Shown here: positions 1 through 11,205 of the stretch, piece by piece | Layout: each line of letters starts with the position of its first letter | Numbering within the stretch: the stretch's first letter is position 1 | Assembly (NCBI GenBank): GCA_009760885.1 | Contig: CM019710.1 | Location: forward strand, 4,751,686 to 4,815,685 | From: Achatina immaculata | Taxonomy: Eukaryota > Mollusca > Gastropoda > Stylommatophora > Achatinidae | Length of the DNA: 64,000 bases | Direction of reading: 5' to 3' | Position numbers and translations under genes: made by a program | The notes under the pieces: model-generated | The model's database searches: none | Told to the model about the DNA's origin: nothing | The model's input: the letters and a program-made list of their open reading frames with translations, nothing else

Positions 1-85
1 AAAAAAAAAAATCGCTTTCAGAGGCACCAGGGCCTGGCCTTGAGACCAAAAGGGACGACAGTTTGACAAAGTTTGGAAACCACTG
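1..85. mobile_element. hAT-type MITE end (partial)
   Basis: Positions 68-85 read aaagtttggaaaccactg, the inverted form of the cagtggttnncaaactt terminus typical of hAT non-autonomous elements. The element would extend left out of the window. No transposase is visible. The call rests on one terminal motif only. Confidence 0.42.
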
Positions 86-354
86 AGTTATCTTTAATAC
101 ACGTCGGATAACATCACAACCTTTATACACTGTGAAGCATGACAACAACAGCTGATCAGAAGACCCAGCACCAAACATCACCTACTGGACCGGATTGTTT
201 AGCCATCTGGGAGCAGCTGGCTAAAGATCCTATCACACAAAGAAGAGTGGGCGGGGTAGAGAATTGTATTTTCCCCGTGTTTTTGTAATTAGTTTTTTTT
301 AATCTTATCTGACAATATCTACCATTTGCCCTGTCTGTAGATATTTTCCATGTT
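86..354. other. No recognisable feature
   Basis: About 270 bases of non-repetitive sequence. Short open frames exist but none has a recognisable domain or splice context. Confidence 0.5.
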
Positions 355-361
355 CTAGTAA

Positions 362-362
<1 letters not shown>

Positions 363-433
<71 letters not shown>
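363..433. repeat. (CT)n then (TA)n compound microsatellite
   Basis: A CT run at about 366-392 changes directly into a TA run to 433. It lies just before the 21-bp minisatellite. Confidence 0.95.
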
Positions 434-442
<9 letters not shown>

Positions 443-449
443 ATATTTA

Positions 450-1122
450 AGCAGATATTCTCCATTATCAGGTGGATATTCTCTACTATCGAGTATCTCC
501 ATTAGCATGCAGATATTCTCCATATTCAAGCAGGTATTCTCCATATATTTTCCATATTCAAGCTGATATTCCCCATTATCAAGTAGATATTCCCCATGTT
601 CAATGAGATATTCTACATATTCAAGCAGATATTCTCCATATAATTTTCCATATTCAAGTAGATATTCTCCATATTCAAGCAGATATTCTCCATATTCAAG
701 CAGATATTCTCAAAAATCAAGTAATTATTCTCCATGTTCAAGTAGATATTCTCCATTATCAGGTAGATATGCTCCATTATCAAGCAGATATTCTCCAAAA
801 TCAAGTAATTATTCTCCATATTCAAGCATATATTCTCCAGAATCAAGTAATTAATCTCCATATTCATGAAGATATCCTCCATGTTCAAGTAGATATTCTC
901 CATGTTCAAGTAGATATTTTCTATATTCAAGCAGATATTCTCCATGTTCAAGCAAATATTCTCCATATTCAAACAGATATTCTCCAGTGTCAAGTAGATG
1001 TTCTCCATGTTCAAGTAGACATGCTCCTTTATCAAGCAGATATTCTCCAAAATCAAATAATTATTCTCCATGTTCAAGCAGATATGCTCCATTATCATAT
1101 AGATATTATCCATGTTCACAGG
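450..1122. repeat. 21-bp minisatellite
   Basis: About 30 imperfect copies of a unit like agatattctccatattcaag, with variants atgttc, attatc and aaaatc. The unit is a multiple of three, so long open frames appear on both strands (about 613-1182 minus, 603-854 plus). They are by-products of the repeat and not evidence for a gene. Confidence 0.95.
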
Positions 1123-1125
1123 TAG

Positions 1126-1487
1126 TTTTTGACACACAAACCCTCCTCTCCCCCCTCCCCCCCCCCCAAAAAAAAAAAACAACTTAACATGGTAGGAACT
1201 TATTTATACAGTTGTATAAACTATTATAAGATTTGATTTAGCCTGGCCTACCCGTTTCATCTTTCTCCACGACTACATCTCACTTCTATCTGCACGCAGC
1301 CCAAGTCTTGTAAGTACTGCTGGCACAAGTTTGGGGTACAACTTCTCTCAGAATACCTATAGCCGTTTCTTGTTTCCGGCCTGCCCTGGGGTATGCTACT
1401 GCATATAGCTCAAGCGTTTGTAACAACAGCACCTCCCCCCCTCCTTTCCTACGTCTCATACAGCGAAGCCAAAAACAATACAACAAG
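1126..1487. other. Spacer with poly-C/poly-A tract
   Basis: A CT/C/A homopolymer patch at 1141-1180 is followed by unique sequence running into the 59-bp array. No gene or transposon signature is seen. Confidence 0.5.
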
Positions 1488-2946
1488 CTATGGACTGACC
1501 AGCACAATACGCCATCTACCGACCAGATGCTGCAACATACAACAGGATATAGACTGACCAGCACAACACACCATCTACCGACCAGATGCTGCAACATACA
1601 ACAAGCTACAGACTGACCAGCACAACACGCCATCTACCGACCAGATGCTGCAACATACAACAAGCTATGGACTGACCAGCACAACACGCCATCTACCGAC
1701 CAGATGCTGCAACATACAACAAGCTACAGACTGACCAGCACAACACGCCATCTACCGACCAGATGCTGCAACATACAACAAGCTATGGACTGACCAGCAC
1801 AACACGCCATCTACCGACCAGATGCTGCAACATACAACAAGCTACAGACTGACCAGCACAACACGCCATCTACCGACCAGATGCTGCAACATACAACAAG
1901 CTATGGACTGACCAGCACAACATGCCATCTACCGACCAGATGCTGCAACATACAACAAGCTATGCACTGACCAGCACAACACGCCATCTACCGACCAGAT
2001 GCTGCAACATACAACAAGCTATGGACTGACCAGCACAACACGCCATCTACCGACCAGATGCTGCAACATACAACAAGCTACAGACTGACCAGCACAACAC
2101 GCCATCTACCGACCAGATGCTGCAACATACAACAAGCTATGGACTGACCAGCACAACACGCCATCTACCGACCAGATGCTGCAACATACAACAAGCTACA
2201 GACTGACCAGCACAACACGCCATCTACCGACCAGATGCTGCAACATACAACAAGCTATGGACTGACCAGCACAACATGCCATCTACCGACCAGATGCTGC
2301 AACATACAACAAGCTATGCACTGACCAGCACAACACGCCATCTACCGACCAGATGCCCCAACAAACAACAAGCTATGGACTGACCAGCACAACACGCCAT
2401 CTACCGACCAGATGCTGCAACATACAACACGCTATGGACTGACCAGCACAACACGCCATCTACCGACCAGATGCTGCAACATACAACAAGCTATGGACTG
2501 ACCAGCACAACACGTCATCTACCGACCAGATGCCCCAACATACAACAAGCTATGGACTGACCAGCACAACACGCCATCTACCGACCAGATGCTGCAACAT
2601 ACAACAAGCTATGGATTGACCAGCACAACACGTCATCTACCGACCAGATGCCCCAACATACAACAAGCTATGCACTGACCAGCACAACACGCCATCTACC
2701 GACCAGATGCCCCAACATACAACAAGCTATGGACTGACCAGCACAACACGCCATCTACCGACCAGATGCTGCAACATACAACAAGCTATGGACTGACCAG
2801 CACACCACGCCATCTACCGACCAGATGCTGCAACATACAACAAGCTATGGACTGACCAGCACAACATGCCATCTACCGACCAGATGCCCCAACATACAAC
2901 AAGCTATGCACTGACCAGCACAACACGCCATCTACCGACCAGATGC
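1488..2946. repeat. 59-bp minisatellite with higher-order structure
   Basis: About 25 head-to-tail copies of a 59-bp unit that contains gaccagcacaacacgccatc and ends in taccgaccag. Units differ at fixed positions: ctatgga, ctacaga or ctatgca; aacacgcc or aacatgcc; gctgcaac or gccccaac. The pattern of variants repeats every six units (354 bp) in the left half. 59 is not a multiple of three, so no sustained reading frame is expected. Confidence 0.96.
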
Positions 2947-3329
2947 CGCAACTCGTACGTCAAGAACGAACCACCATCTTCAGGCCAGGCATGGGACACT
3001 GCCGACAGCGAGCACACCTGAATCACCTCGGCCTGTCATGTATCCCTGGCTGCACATGCCACACAGGTATTCAGACCCCCCCCCCCCCCAGCGAACATTC
3101 TGCAGCTCTGCCCCCTCTACCACGGCGGGCTGAATCCCAGCTCTGGGCACAAGGAGCTACACCGGAGGTCAAACTTCAGTCTGCAAGACATAACCTCCAG
3201 AAGACCCATTAAAGAAAAAAAAACAGAAGAAGACAAAGAACTGGCTCTATATAGCAACGTGCTAATACTGTACTCATTATTAAGAACTGTTCCTCTCTAT
3301 TTCAAATGTAAAGAATGTCACATGATTCA
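2947..3329. other. No recognisable feature
   Basis: Unique sequence after the 59-bp array, with a poly-C run near 3078-3089. A short open frame at 2943-3212 begins in the repeat edge and has no recognised domain. Confidence 0.5.
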
Positions 3330-3532
3330 GAGACATGGGTGATGACTAAGACAGTACACTGGTGGATACAAATATTCATGAACTACTACCTGAGAAAGAT
3401 TCTAAACATCAAATGGCAGGACAAGACCAGGAACAATAAGGTGTGAGGAAAGAGCATGACAACAGCCAATGGATATACAAACCATGTCTAGAAAACGGAG
3501 GTGGATTGGCTATACACTAAGGAAACCAGACA

Positions 3533-3617
3533 CCAGCATAACAAAGCAAGTACTGAGCATAACAAAGCAAGTACTGAGCATAACAAAGCAAGTACTGAGC
3601 ATAGCAAAGCAAGTACT
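3533..3617 (+). repeat. 21-bp tandem expansion inside L-D coding remnant
   Basis: Four to five copies of agcataacaaagcaagtactg, in frame with the LINE remnant, so the translated tail carries repeats of SITKQVL. Related LINE proteins normally have this stretch once (family knowledge). Confidence 0.85.
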
Positions 3618-3775
3618 GACATGGAACCCCCTCCGCCAAGGAAGCCCCAGAACTTCTTGGGAAAAGGGAAATTATGAAAGTGCTCAGAGACAAGCGATAA
3701 ACATGGAGGGAAGTGGAGAACAAATCCAAGAGCAGGAATGACTGGAGAAAATTTATCCATGGCCTATACTCCCTA

Positions 3776-4030
3776 GGGTGTCTGAGTGGCGAAGTGATTA
3801 GTGCATTGGTCTCTCATGGCGAAGGTCGGAGGTTCGAGTCCGGCCGGAGGCGCCCCGGTCTCTCAGCTGTAGAAATGGGTACCTGACTTCTTCTTGAGTT
3901 GGGGAAGGAAAGGCAGCCAGGCATGATACTGACCATATCACCCTCTAGTGTGCTGACAGGTCAAGGAAAATATGGGCGCTAACACCATATCCCTATGTGC
4001 CTCTAAGGCATGACAGGGTTACCTTTACCC
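3776..4030 (+). mobile_element. SINE-1, tRNA-derived, near full length
   Basis: The head has a pol III box A region (gagtggcgaagtgattag) and box B (ggttcgagtcc). The body contains atgggtacctgacttcttc and atactgaccatatcaccc, and the tail is acctttaccc. It is flanked by cctatactccctaggg and cctatactctctaaggg, a slightly diverged TSD. It is inserted in the L-D LINE. Confidence 0.88.
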
Positions 4031-4267
4031 TATACTCTCTAAGGGTGTGACGGGCAATGATGATGATAATGATGATGATGATGATTCTTCGTTGAAGAAG
4101 AACAATACTGAACATACAAGTCCCAAATCTATGACTTACTGACGGATGCTTCAGTTCATCAAAAACCACTGATGCATGACATTAAATTTACTCCAGTCAC
4201 TGACTTCGTAATTCTACATAAAGAATCCGGTGCTTGCCAGCGGAAAATAAAGTGAACCAGTACATCA

Positions 4268-4271
4268 TAAC

Positions 4272-4318
<47 letters not shown>

Positions 4319-4640
4319 TGTTTTTTTTTGCCTAAACTTCACAAGTAGGAACAGGGAGTGAAAGAGAGGTTGTGGGGGAGAGAGAGCTCGGCGGGGAGAG
4401 AGAAAGGTAGGAGGGCTGGGGGTGGGAAAAATGACTAGAGAGAGAAAGAGATTGGAAATAGAGAGACAGACAGAGCACGAGTTTCGGGGAAGAGAGAAAG
4501 GTGTGTGTGAGAGAAACAGAGACAAAGAGAGAGATACATAAACTATGGATTGAAAGAAATAAACAAACGAACCTTAGTTTGAAAGGTCCTGTAGAAGAGT
4601 AAGAGAGGGAAAAAGACAGAGAGGAGGGATGAGGACGAAT
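4268..4640. repeat. (TC)n and purine-rich low-complexity tract
   Basis: A TC dinucleotide run at 4268-4313 is followed by about 300 bases of G/A-rich sequence (GAGA, GAAA motifs). Open frames here are low-complexity translations. Confidence 0.9.
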
Positions 4641-4656
4641 AAGGGAACGAACGAAC

Positions 4657-4975
4657 ATAATTTTTTCAAAGGGTTAAGAATTGGGCACGCAGGCCCGTCT
4701 AACATTCTGCCCTTCATCATACAGCTTTCACTCACGTCACAGTCATTCAGCTTTTGTTAATGAGCATAGTAAGCATGAAGAAAGAATTAAATGATTACAT
4801 AAATACATAATCCATACACTCCACACTCTGATCTGTCTCATTACATGAAATAAACTTCATTACATTCTCACATTCATTCTAAACTACCAAGTTTATTGAA
4901 AAGTAGTATATGAAAAAAATAAAACAACCAGCCATTCTTTAAATCAATTTAGATTTTGACAGTGTATATACTTTT
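4657..4975 (-). mobile_element. L-F (CR1-like) LINE 3' end
   Basis: Carries the marker caaagggttaagaattgggc and the following gcaggcccgtctaacattctg, shared with copies at 9.3 kb and 45.6 kb and in reverse at 10.9 kb. On the minus strand this is the 3' UTR ending in a short poly-A-like stretch. Only the UTR portion is clear here. The CR1 assignment comes from the 9.3 kb copy. Confidence 0.6.
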
Positions 4976-4979
4976 CATA

Positions 4980-5312
4980 TATGCAAGTACACACACATAG
5001 ATATATTCACACACAAATGCAAGTACATACCACATACATACAAACACATGTACACATATACATATATAAACACATACGTATGTATACACATAAACATTTG
5101 CTGTCACATACGTATATATACACATATACATCCATACATAAACATACATACACCCATATGTATGCATACACTTACACACATACATATAGAAAGACATACA
5201 CACGCATATGTATGCATACACTTACACATACATACATATATGCACACACATACAAATACATACTTACACATATTCATACATTTATACACATACACATAAA
5301 CACAAATACATG
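4980..5312. repeat. ACATAC/ACACAT-rich microsatellite region
   Basis: About 330 bases of imperfect alternating purine-pyrimidine repeats such as acacatac and catacata. It is open in several frames on both strands only because of its composition. Confidence 0.92.
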
Positions 5313-5499
5313 TTAAGGAGGCATACATTCCATCTCAAACAGATACTGACAAAGTCTGAAGTTGTAAGAACGAATATTACTTATAAGTTTTACCTGAGTT
5401 GGTAAGGCAGCCGGTGTGCAGCGGAGTAAGACAAACTTTTTTTTTAAACATATCAAGTCTTGGTTTTGGACGAATACAATTACTTAAGAACAGAGAGTA

Positions 5500-5790
5500 G
5501 AGGGAGAATAGAGGGAGGAGAGGGAGAATAAGAAAGGATTAGGTCAGGAACGGAAAAATATGTGGGGGTGGGGAGATGGGGGAGAAGATGAGAGGTGTAG
5601 AAGATGGATAATGATGCGAGCGATGGAGGGAGTGGACACAAGGTAAGAAAGTGAGGGAAAGAAGGAGTATGAACAGGGGGAGGGAGACAGAGAGAGAGAG
5701 AGACAGAGAGAGAGAAAAGGACAGGGAGGCGGGAGTGGGAGCGAAGGAGTTATGGAGGGTAGAAAAGTAAGATAGAGAACAGGAATTAAG
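5500..5790. repeat. GA/GGA-rich low-complexity tract
   Basis: Nearly pure purine sequence on the plus strand, with gagagaga runs near 5690-5715. No gene. Confidence 0.85.
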
Positions 5791-5849
5791 GAAATATGAG
5801 GAGATATTGGAAGAGGAACGAGGAACAGAAGAACCTGCTGGATCATCTC

Positions 5850-6546
5850 TTGTCAAACACAAACCTTGTGTATCAAACCCCATCTCTTGTCAAACACAAA
5901 CCTGCTATATCAAATCCCATCTCTTGTCAAGCACAAACCTGCTGTATCAAATCCCATCTCTTGTCAAACACAAACCTGCTGTATCAAACCCCATCTCTTG
6001 TCAAACACAAACCTGCTGTATCAAACCCCATCTCTTATCAAACACAAACCTGCTGTATCAAACCCCATCTCTTGTCAAACACAAACCTGCTGTATCAAAC
6101 CCCATCTCTTATCAAACACACACTCGCTGTATCAAACCCCATCTCTTAACAAACACACCTGCTGTATCAAATCCCATCTCTTGACAAACACACACCTGCT
6201 GTATCAAATCCCACCTCTTGACAAACACACACCTGCTATATCAAATCCCATCTCTTAACAAACACACACCTGCTATATCAAATCCCATCTCTTAACAAAC
6301 ACACACTTGCTGTATCAAATCCCATCTTAACAAACACACACCTGCTATATCAAATCCCATCTCTTAACAAACACACACTTGCTGTATCAAATCCCATCTC
6401 TTAACAAACACACACTTGCTGTATCAAATCCCATCTTAACAAACACACACCTGCTATATCAAATCCCATCTCTTAACAAATACACACACGCTATATCAAA
6501 TCCCATCTCTTAACAAACACACACCTGCTGTATCAAACCCCATCTC
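5850..6546. repeat. 37-bp minisatellite
   Basis: About 19 copies with the core ctgctgtatcaaaccccatc, plus ctcttgt and caaacacaaac. Right-hand units change to ctcttaacaaacacac and some lose a few bases. The unit is not a multiple of three, yet all three plus frames stay open for over 100 codons because the unit lacks stops. Confidence 0.96.
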
Positions 6547-6836
6547 TGAACATGCCAGTTTTATCTGAACGCCCCCCACCCCTCCAAAACCCCATCATGT
6601 CCAGCACCCCTCAATAGCTCACATCTCTAACTGAAGCTTCTCTTCATTATTTCGCATCCCAAGTCCTCTCCTGATGGATTTCCATAATCCTTCTTTGTTC
6701 GATCATGCGACCTCATTACGTAGTCTTACATTCATGCTCTCCTATAATCTGCTGGCTCATTCCATAACACTTTCATGGTTTCTTTCTTGCTAAATATATA
6801 ATTTACACCTTTAAAAGAAAAAAAAAGTCTAAGAAA
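6547..6836. other. No recognisable feature
   Basis: Unique sequence between the 37-bp array and a hAT-like MITE. No coding or repeat signal recognised. Confidence 0.5.
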
Positions 6837-7012
6837 AGTGGTTCTCAAACTTTCTGCCTCGTGCACCCTTTCCATTATATGTCGGAATATCATTTTCCCC
6901 CTCCCTCCGCCATAAAATGCCAACTTAATCTGTGGTCCCAATCCCCTCTACAGCATGAGACCTTACAATTTCGCTGGGGTGGGGACAGATTCCCCGCTGG
7001 TTGAGAAGCCCT
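6837..7012. mobile_element. hAT-type MITE
   Basis: Left end agtggttctcaaactttctg and right end ggttgagaagccctg are imperfect inverted ends matching the hAT consensus cagtggttctcaaac. Length is about 176 bp and there is no coding capacity. The left end lacks the first c and no clear 8-bp TSD is seen, so the copy is old. Confidence 0.68.
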
Positions 7013-7479
7013 GTTCCTACATACAAAAGACACACACACAAAACGGATTGATTCCTGGCGTGTGCAGTAAATGTGACAGAACAAATATGGAGTTAGTTCT
7101 TGTTTTCGTTTTGAGAAGGCGTGAGTTATTGTTCTTTACTCTCGGCTTCTGACGGCTGTTACCCCTTAGCTCTTTGCAGGTGATGCTCTGATAACGCTGT
7201 AGAACCACAGTCGCGGAGGATAGCGGGAACGGGGTGGATTTCGTTGACTTGCTTGGAGAAACTACTGCGGACTCGGCGCCAAGAAGACAAGGCGAGACTT
7301 AACAACCTCCATAAGCCGGGGCTAGAGAACGACATCAGCTTCTGGTTGGTCGACATCAGTGCCCCGTCCTCCACAGCCCGCAGACCCCTGAGAACCGCGA
7401 TGTCAGTCCCGCAAAGCCAGGCACGAGGTAGTACACTATACACACACAGCTATCAGTGCATTAAGTGAGTAAATGAACT
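7013..7479. other. No recognisable feature
   Basis: Unique sequence with overlapping open frames on both strands (7159-7443 minus, 7244-7468 plus). Neither has a recognised motif or convincing splice sites. It may belong to the 5' part of the adjacent LINE remnant. Confidence 0.4.
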
Positions 7480-7750
7480 TCACTTCACTTCTTGTGACGC
7501 GCCCATACCAGAACGTTATCCCTCTCACGGCCTCCATGAGTGCAATGCGGTCTTGGGCAAGCCGACCAACATCTCGTAACGACATATTCAGACTTTCCGA
7601 GGAAGTCCCGAGTCCACCCGAGGCCAGGTCGCCCCTCTTCTCTCTTGCCGGGCACTATGCCTTCTACTAACAACCTCTCCAAACAAGTATGTCTCCTGAT
7701 GGGACACAAACATCTCAGCTTTCTAATTTTGATAGTGTTTACGAGCAGGC
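7480..7750 (-). mobile_element. L-G LINE C-terminal remnant
   Basis: Minus-strand frames read CLERLLVEGIVPGKREEGRP and, after a frameshift, DVGRLAQDRIALMEAVR. This is the basic GKRxRGRP segment plus AQDRxxxxxAV tail of RTE-like and related LINE ORF2 proteins. The frameshift shows it is inactive. Confidence 0.68.
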
Positions 7751-8045
7751 AGGAAAGGACTGGCAAACTACCTTCTTACACTACCAAGAAACCTATCACG
7801 GCAAATGAACCACAGCGTTCAAAATCAGTTCAACGCACACTGTAACTGAAATATGGCCGAACTGAAAGCAACAGACGCACATGAGCCTAACAATATCTCT
7901 AGAACAAGCATACAACGAAGACCTGAGGGAAACTGACAACAGAGATAAGCACCCAAGCAACACGAAACATAGACTGGTTGCAGGCGGTGGCAAGGGGAGA
8001 GAATTTCTTGCTGCCGCTGTTGTACAAGGCGCCACAAGCCAATGA
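7751..8045. other. No recognisable feature
   Basis: Unique sequence between the L-G remnant and a hAT-like fragment. Confidence 0.45.
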
Positions 8046-8135
8046 TCCTTAACATGGGGTCCACAAACCCCTAAGGGTTACACGAAAGGATTTTTAAGAT
8101 CAACGGACCAGCAAATGAAATAGGTCTATTATAAA
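8046..8135. mobile_element. hAT-like fragment
   Basis: aatgatccttaacatggggt followed by ccacaaacccctaagggtt resembles hAT MITE ends of the ggttcttaacctggggtcc type. The other end is not clear. Confidence 0.42.
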
Positions 8136-8815
8136 AAAAAATATTTCAGCATCATGTGTGTTCTGCTTATTGCTTTATTTTTAATAAGGGTTCACATATG
8201 TTCTCAGGAAGGAAAGAGAAGCCGCGGACAAGATCAAGAATCACTGCCACAAGGTGTACTGGGTATTGCTTCTTTTGTTGGTGAGCGTCTGTGGGCGTGG
8301 ATGGATGGGTGGATGAATGGACAGAATGTGACTCCAGGTGCAGCTGCGCGGCTCGTGGCAAAAATCTACCCAGATAATACAAGATCGCTTCTGACCTCAC
8401 GAATGAAAACCCGTGGAGGCACACATGAGGTGCTCCCGCTGACGGCGGGATTTCAAGGTAGCAACCCATTTTCCTGTCCAGTTAGCTGAGCATATGAGAG
8501 TGGACGAAGAAGAAGAAGGAGAAAAACTTCTGGCCTCATTCTGGCACTCGCGCTTGACCTCCTGTTCCAAAGTCGCACGTATCGTATTATCTAACAGCCC
8601 CTACCAAGGTCGTGGAGCGTGTAAGGTTTCATATATTCATACCGTTCTTCTTAACAGCGGACGCCATCTCTGTGGAAACGCTACACTTTTCTCCGGGCCA
8701 AAGCAATCAATACATTCATAAATGATAATTTAAAAGAAAACAACAACAACAAATAAACAAACTTGATAATCTTGGGTTCACTTCGCTGTGGTCTTTCTGG
8801 CCTGTTTGTCACTCT
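8136..8815. other. No recognisable feature
   Basis: About 680 bases of unique sequence. An open frame at 8154-8489 plus begins with a hydrophobic stretch but lacks a recognisable domain, and an overlapping minus frame is equally open. Confidence 0.45.
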
Positions 8816-8816
8816 A

Positions 8817-8857
8817 AAAGAAAGAAAGAAAGAACGAAAGAAAGAAAGAAAGAAAGA
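8817..8857. repeat. (AAAG)n microsatellite
   Basis: About ten aaag units with one acg interruption. Confidence 0.95.
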
Positions 8858-9296
8858 ATGCACTCACACACACAGGCCACAGGGGTATCCCGCTGATGCA
8901 TAGCTTCATGATCAAGATGGCTTTCGTTTGGAGGGAGTTCGGGGGTATTCACTTGTTGGGGAGGGGGGGGGTCAAATGGATGAAAACAGAATGGCTAATT
9001 AACAGGGGGTGTGCGAAGGGCGTCGGGAAAAGAAAAAGAGACAGAGAAAGAGAGAGATTCGCACCACCTTATAAAATGCCTTTCTCTGGCCCTGCATACA
9101 TACACAAATACACACGTGCACTCGTTAGCTACATCAGGGAAAGATCCTGTAGAGGGAAGGGCAGGGAAGAGAAATGAGGAAGAATAAGGGTTAATATAAG
9201 AGGACGAGGTCAGGAGGAAAGAGAGAGTAGAGGGAGAGGGAAAAAAGGTGAGAAATATGAGAAAGGTTAGTAAAGAGAAAGAGGAGGTGAGAATGA
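8858..9296. other. Unique sequence, then a purine-rich tract
   Basis: 8858-9020 is unique with a poly-G run. 9025-9060 and 9140-9296 are GA-rich and end in gaatgaatg, the tail of the adjoining L-F LINE. Confidence 0.5.
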
Positions 9297-9885
9297 AGGA
9301 ATGAATGAATGATATTTATTTTTAAAGGGTAAAGAATTGGGCACGCAGGCCCGTCTTACATTCTGGCCTTCATCACTCCATCTTTCATTCTTCCCACACA
9401 CTCGATTTAATACAAGTACACAAATTACATTAGAAAAAAAACATATCAAAAGAATGTAAGAGTAAACTATTACATTCAAAGTAAAAGAGAAGAAGCAATT
9501 AACCTAATAAAATAGTTCTCACACACGCATACACGCACACCCACAAAGAGACATATACATAAACAAAAACACATTTTCAGTACAGATCTTCTTTCAAATA
9601 TTTTTTTAACAAACATTAAAATAATTTCTAACAATATCTATCAAGTTACTTTTCGAACTATGTTATTTTAATACTTGATGGCTGGGAGTTATGGGTTGAG
9701 AGATGCTGGCTATTCTATGGAGGCATATAGTTACAAGCAAGTAAATAATGAAAAAGGTTTGGGTTAAAGGATGAAGTATTACTAATGGATTTTAAATGGT
9801 AGGGGAGGGTGTTCCAGAACTATACTGCAGAGTATGCAAGGCTTTTCTTGTACAGATCAAGCCTGTGACAAAGAGAGATGGAGGG
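9297..9885 (-). mobile_element. L-F CR1-like LINE 3' end
   Basis: On the minus strand, 9885 to about 9700 translates as YKKSLAYSAV, a stop, then FWNTLPYHLKSI, ending shortly after SSFNPNLF. This is the CR1-clade ORF2 C-terminus (SLAYSGAxLWNSLP). The 3' UTR follows, carrying the ttaagaattgggc-type marker and an attc repeat tail. The in-frame stop shows decay. Confidence 0.75.
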
Positions 9886-10150
9886 AGTGGAGAAGAGAAA
9901 GAAACTGAGAGAAGTAAGTATGATGGGAGAGTGCAGGAATGAGAGGGGAAGGGGGATGGGGGTAGAGAAGAGATACTGAGGGTAGAAGAGTGGGAGAAGA
10001 AGAAACAGGAGTGAAAGATAGAGAAAACGATGTAATTAAGAAGAGTGAGGAACAGAAGGAGACTGATAGGGGGAGTTTATCAGAGACGGGAAGTGAAGTA
10101 AGGAGAGAGAGAGAGAAGACAGACGGGAAGTAGGGAGAAAGAAGAGGACA
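9886..10150. repeat. GA-rich low-complexity tract
   Basis: Plus-strand purine-rich sequence (gagagaag, ggagggag). It continues the LINE edge without recognisable coding. Confidence 0.8.
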
Positions 10151-10222
10151 TAATCCATAAGTTGCATGATCACAAATCGGATAATAATCCATAAGTTGCA
10201 TGATCACAAATCGGATAATAAA
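10151..10222. repeat. Perfect 34-bp tandem duplication
   Basis: ccataagttgcatgatcaca and the following aatcggataataat occur twice in a row without a mismatch, indicating a recent local duplication. Confidence 0.93.
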
Positions 10223-10824
10223 ACCACCCCTACATTCCCTTCCCCCCTCCCCCACATCAAGCTATTAACTCGTGCGCCTCCCCCACCCCCCTTACAAAAA
10301 TCAAGTACAACACTTCACCATCTACTTCCTAATTCCCCCCCCCCCCCCCCATCTACCTCCAGTTTTTTCCTACCTGCCAACACTTTACCAACTGTCAATG
10401 GCTTTCCGCTATTTCAACCTGGACGTCTCAGCGCGCCATTTCTCCCTATTTCACTCGGGACCGTATAACCCGGTGCCCCCAAAACAAGGACGTGCTCATA
10501 ATCTCGAAAGGATGTTCAAACATTATAAGATGGGGTCCATTTTCGCCCGCACTGCAGTGTACTGCTGAAACAAGGCCAAGCATTCTTTTTTTTTTTTGGT
10601 CTTTTTTTCATGCCAAAACCTTGCAGATCCCGTCATTTTTTAACGATGAAGCCGGCCCCGCCCCCCCCCCCCCCCCCAACCTCCAATTGCACTCAACTCG
10701 AAAAATGTTTCTGTAACAGTTCTTTCTTTTCAACATGGCACCTGGTTGCTTGCGTATTAAAACAATGGCACCGCAATACGAAGCGGTCACAAGGGGCTTT
10801 GCAACAGCTTCTATCGCAAGATGA
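10223..10824. other. Unique sequence with poly-C tracts
   Basis: Poly-C runs near 10335-10350 and 10660-10677, and poly-T near 10587. Open frames are P/S-rich translations of these runs. No recognised gene. Confidence 0.5.
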
Positions 10825-11161
10825 TGGACAAACAAATCAGCTCTCTCTCCCTTTCTCTCTCATTTTCTGGCTCTCTTCTCTTTCTTTCTCTTTCTCTCTT
10901 TTTCTTTCTTTCTCGTTCTCTCTCTTTTTGCGTGCCCAATTCTTAACCCTTTTGAAATAAAGATCAATCAATCAATCAATCTCTCTCTTTATCAGTCTTT
11001 CTTAATCTTTTTTATTCCCTCTCTCTTTCTCCCTCTCTCTCTCCTCTCCTTTCCTCACTCTTTTTTTCTCCCACCTCTCTCCTGTCCCTCTCTCTTTTCT
11101 ACCGGTCTCTTCCTCTCCCCTCTGTCTTCTTTCTCACTTACCTCTTTCTTCCCACCCATCC

Positions 11162-11199
<38 letters not shown>

Positions 11200-11205
11200 T
11201 AACTC
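10825..11205. repeat. CT-rich tract containing an L-F LINE tail
   Basis: Pyrimidine-rich sequence with pure CT at 11167-11200. Inside it, 10928-10981 plus reads gcgtgcccaattcttaaccc then aataaagatcaatcaatc, the 3' end of the L-F family with an (ATCA)n tail. Confidence 0.8.

Larger units (their letters stand above)
3330..4087 (+). mobile_element. L-D LINE 3' end (RTE-like), split by a SINE
   Basis: Broken frames read ETWVMTK, LRKILNIKW and then RKRRWIGYTLRKP, followed by a GRPRTSWE-like block and DDW..FIHGL. This is the usual C-terminal tail of RTE-like LINE reverse transcriptases. The element ends in a gat/atg triplet tail (about 4057-4084). A SINE at 3776-4030 interrupts it just before the 3' end; the LINE text resumes as ctatactctctaagggtgtgacgg. 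Stops and frameshifts show it is dead. Confidence 0.72.

Noticed and set aside
613..1182. 189-codon open frame on the minus strand
   Set aside because: Produced by the 21-bp minisatellite; the unit is a multiple of three without stops.
4949..5328. Overlapping open frames on both strands
   Set aside because: All lie in ACATAC-type repeats.
5850..6546. CRISPR-like regular array
   Set aside because: Units are contiguous tandem copies with no unique spacers, in eukaryotic DNA; a minisatellite. The same holds for the other arrays.
8154..8489. 111-codon frame starting with a hydrophobic segment (possible secreted protein)
   Set aside because: No recognised domain, an equally long overlapping minus frame, and no splice or promoter support.
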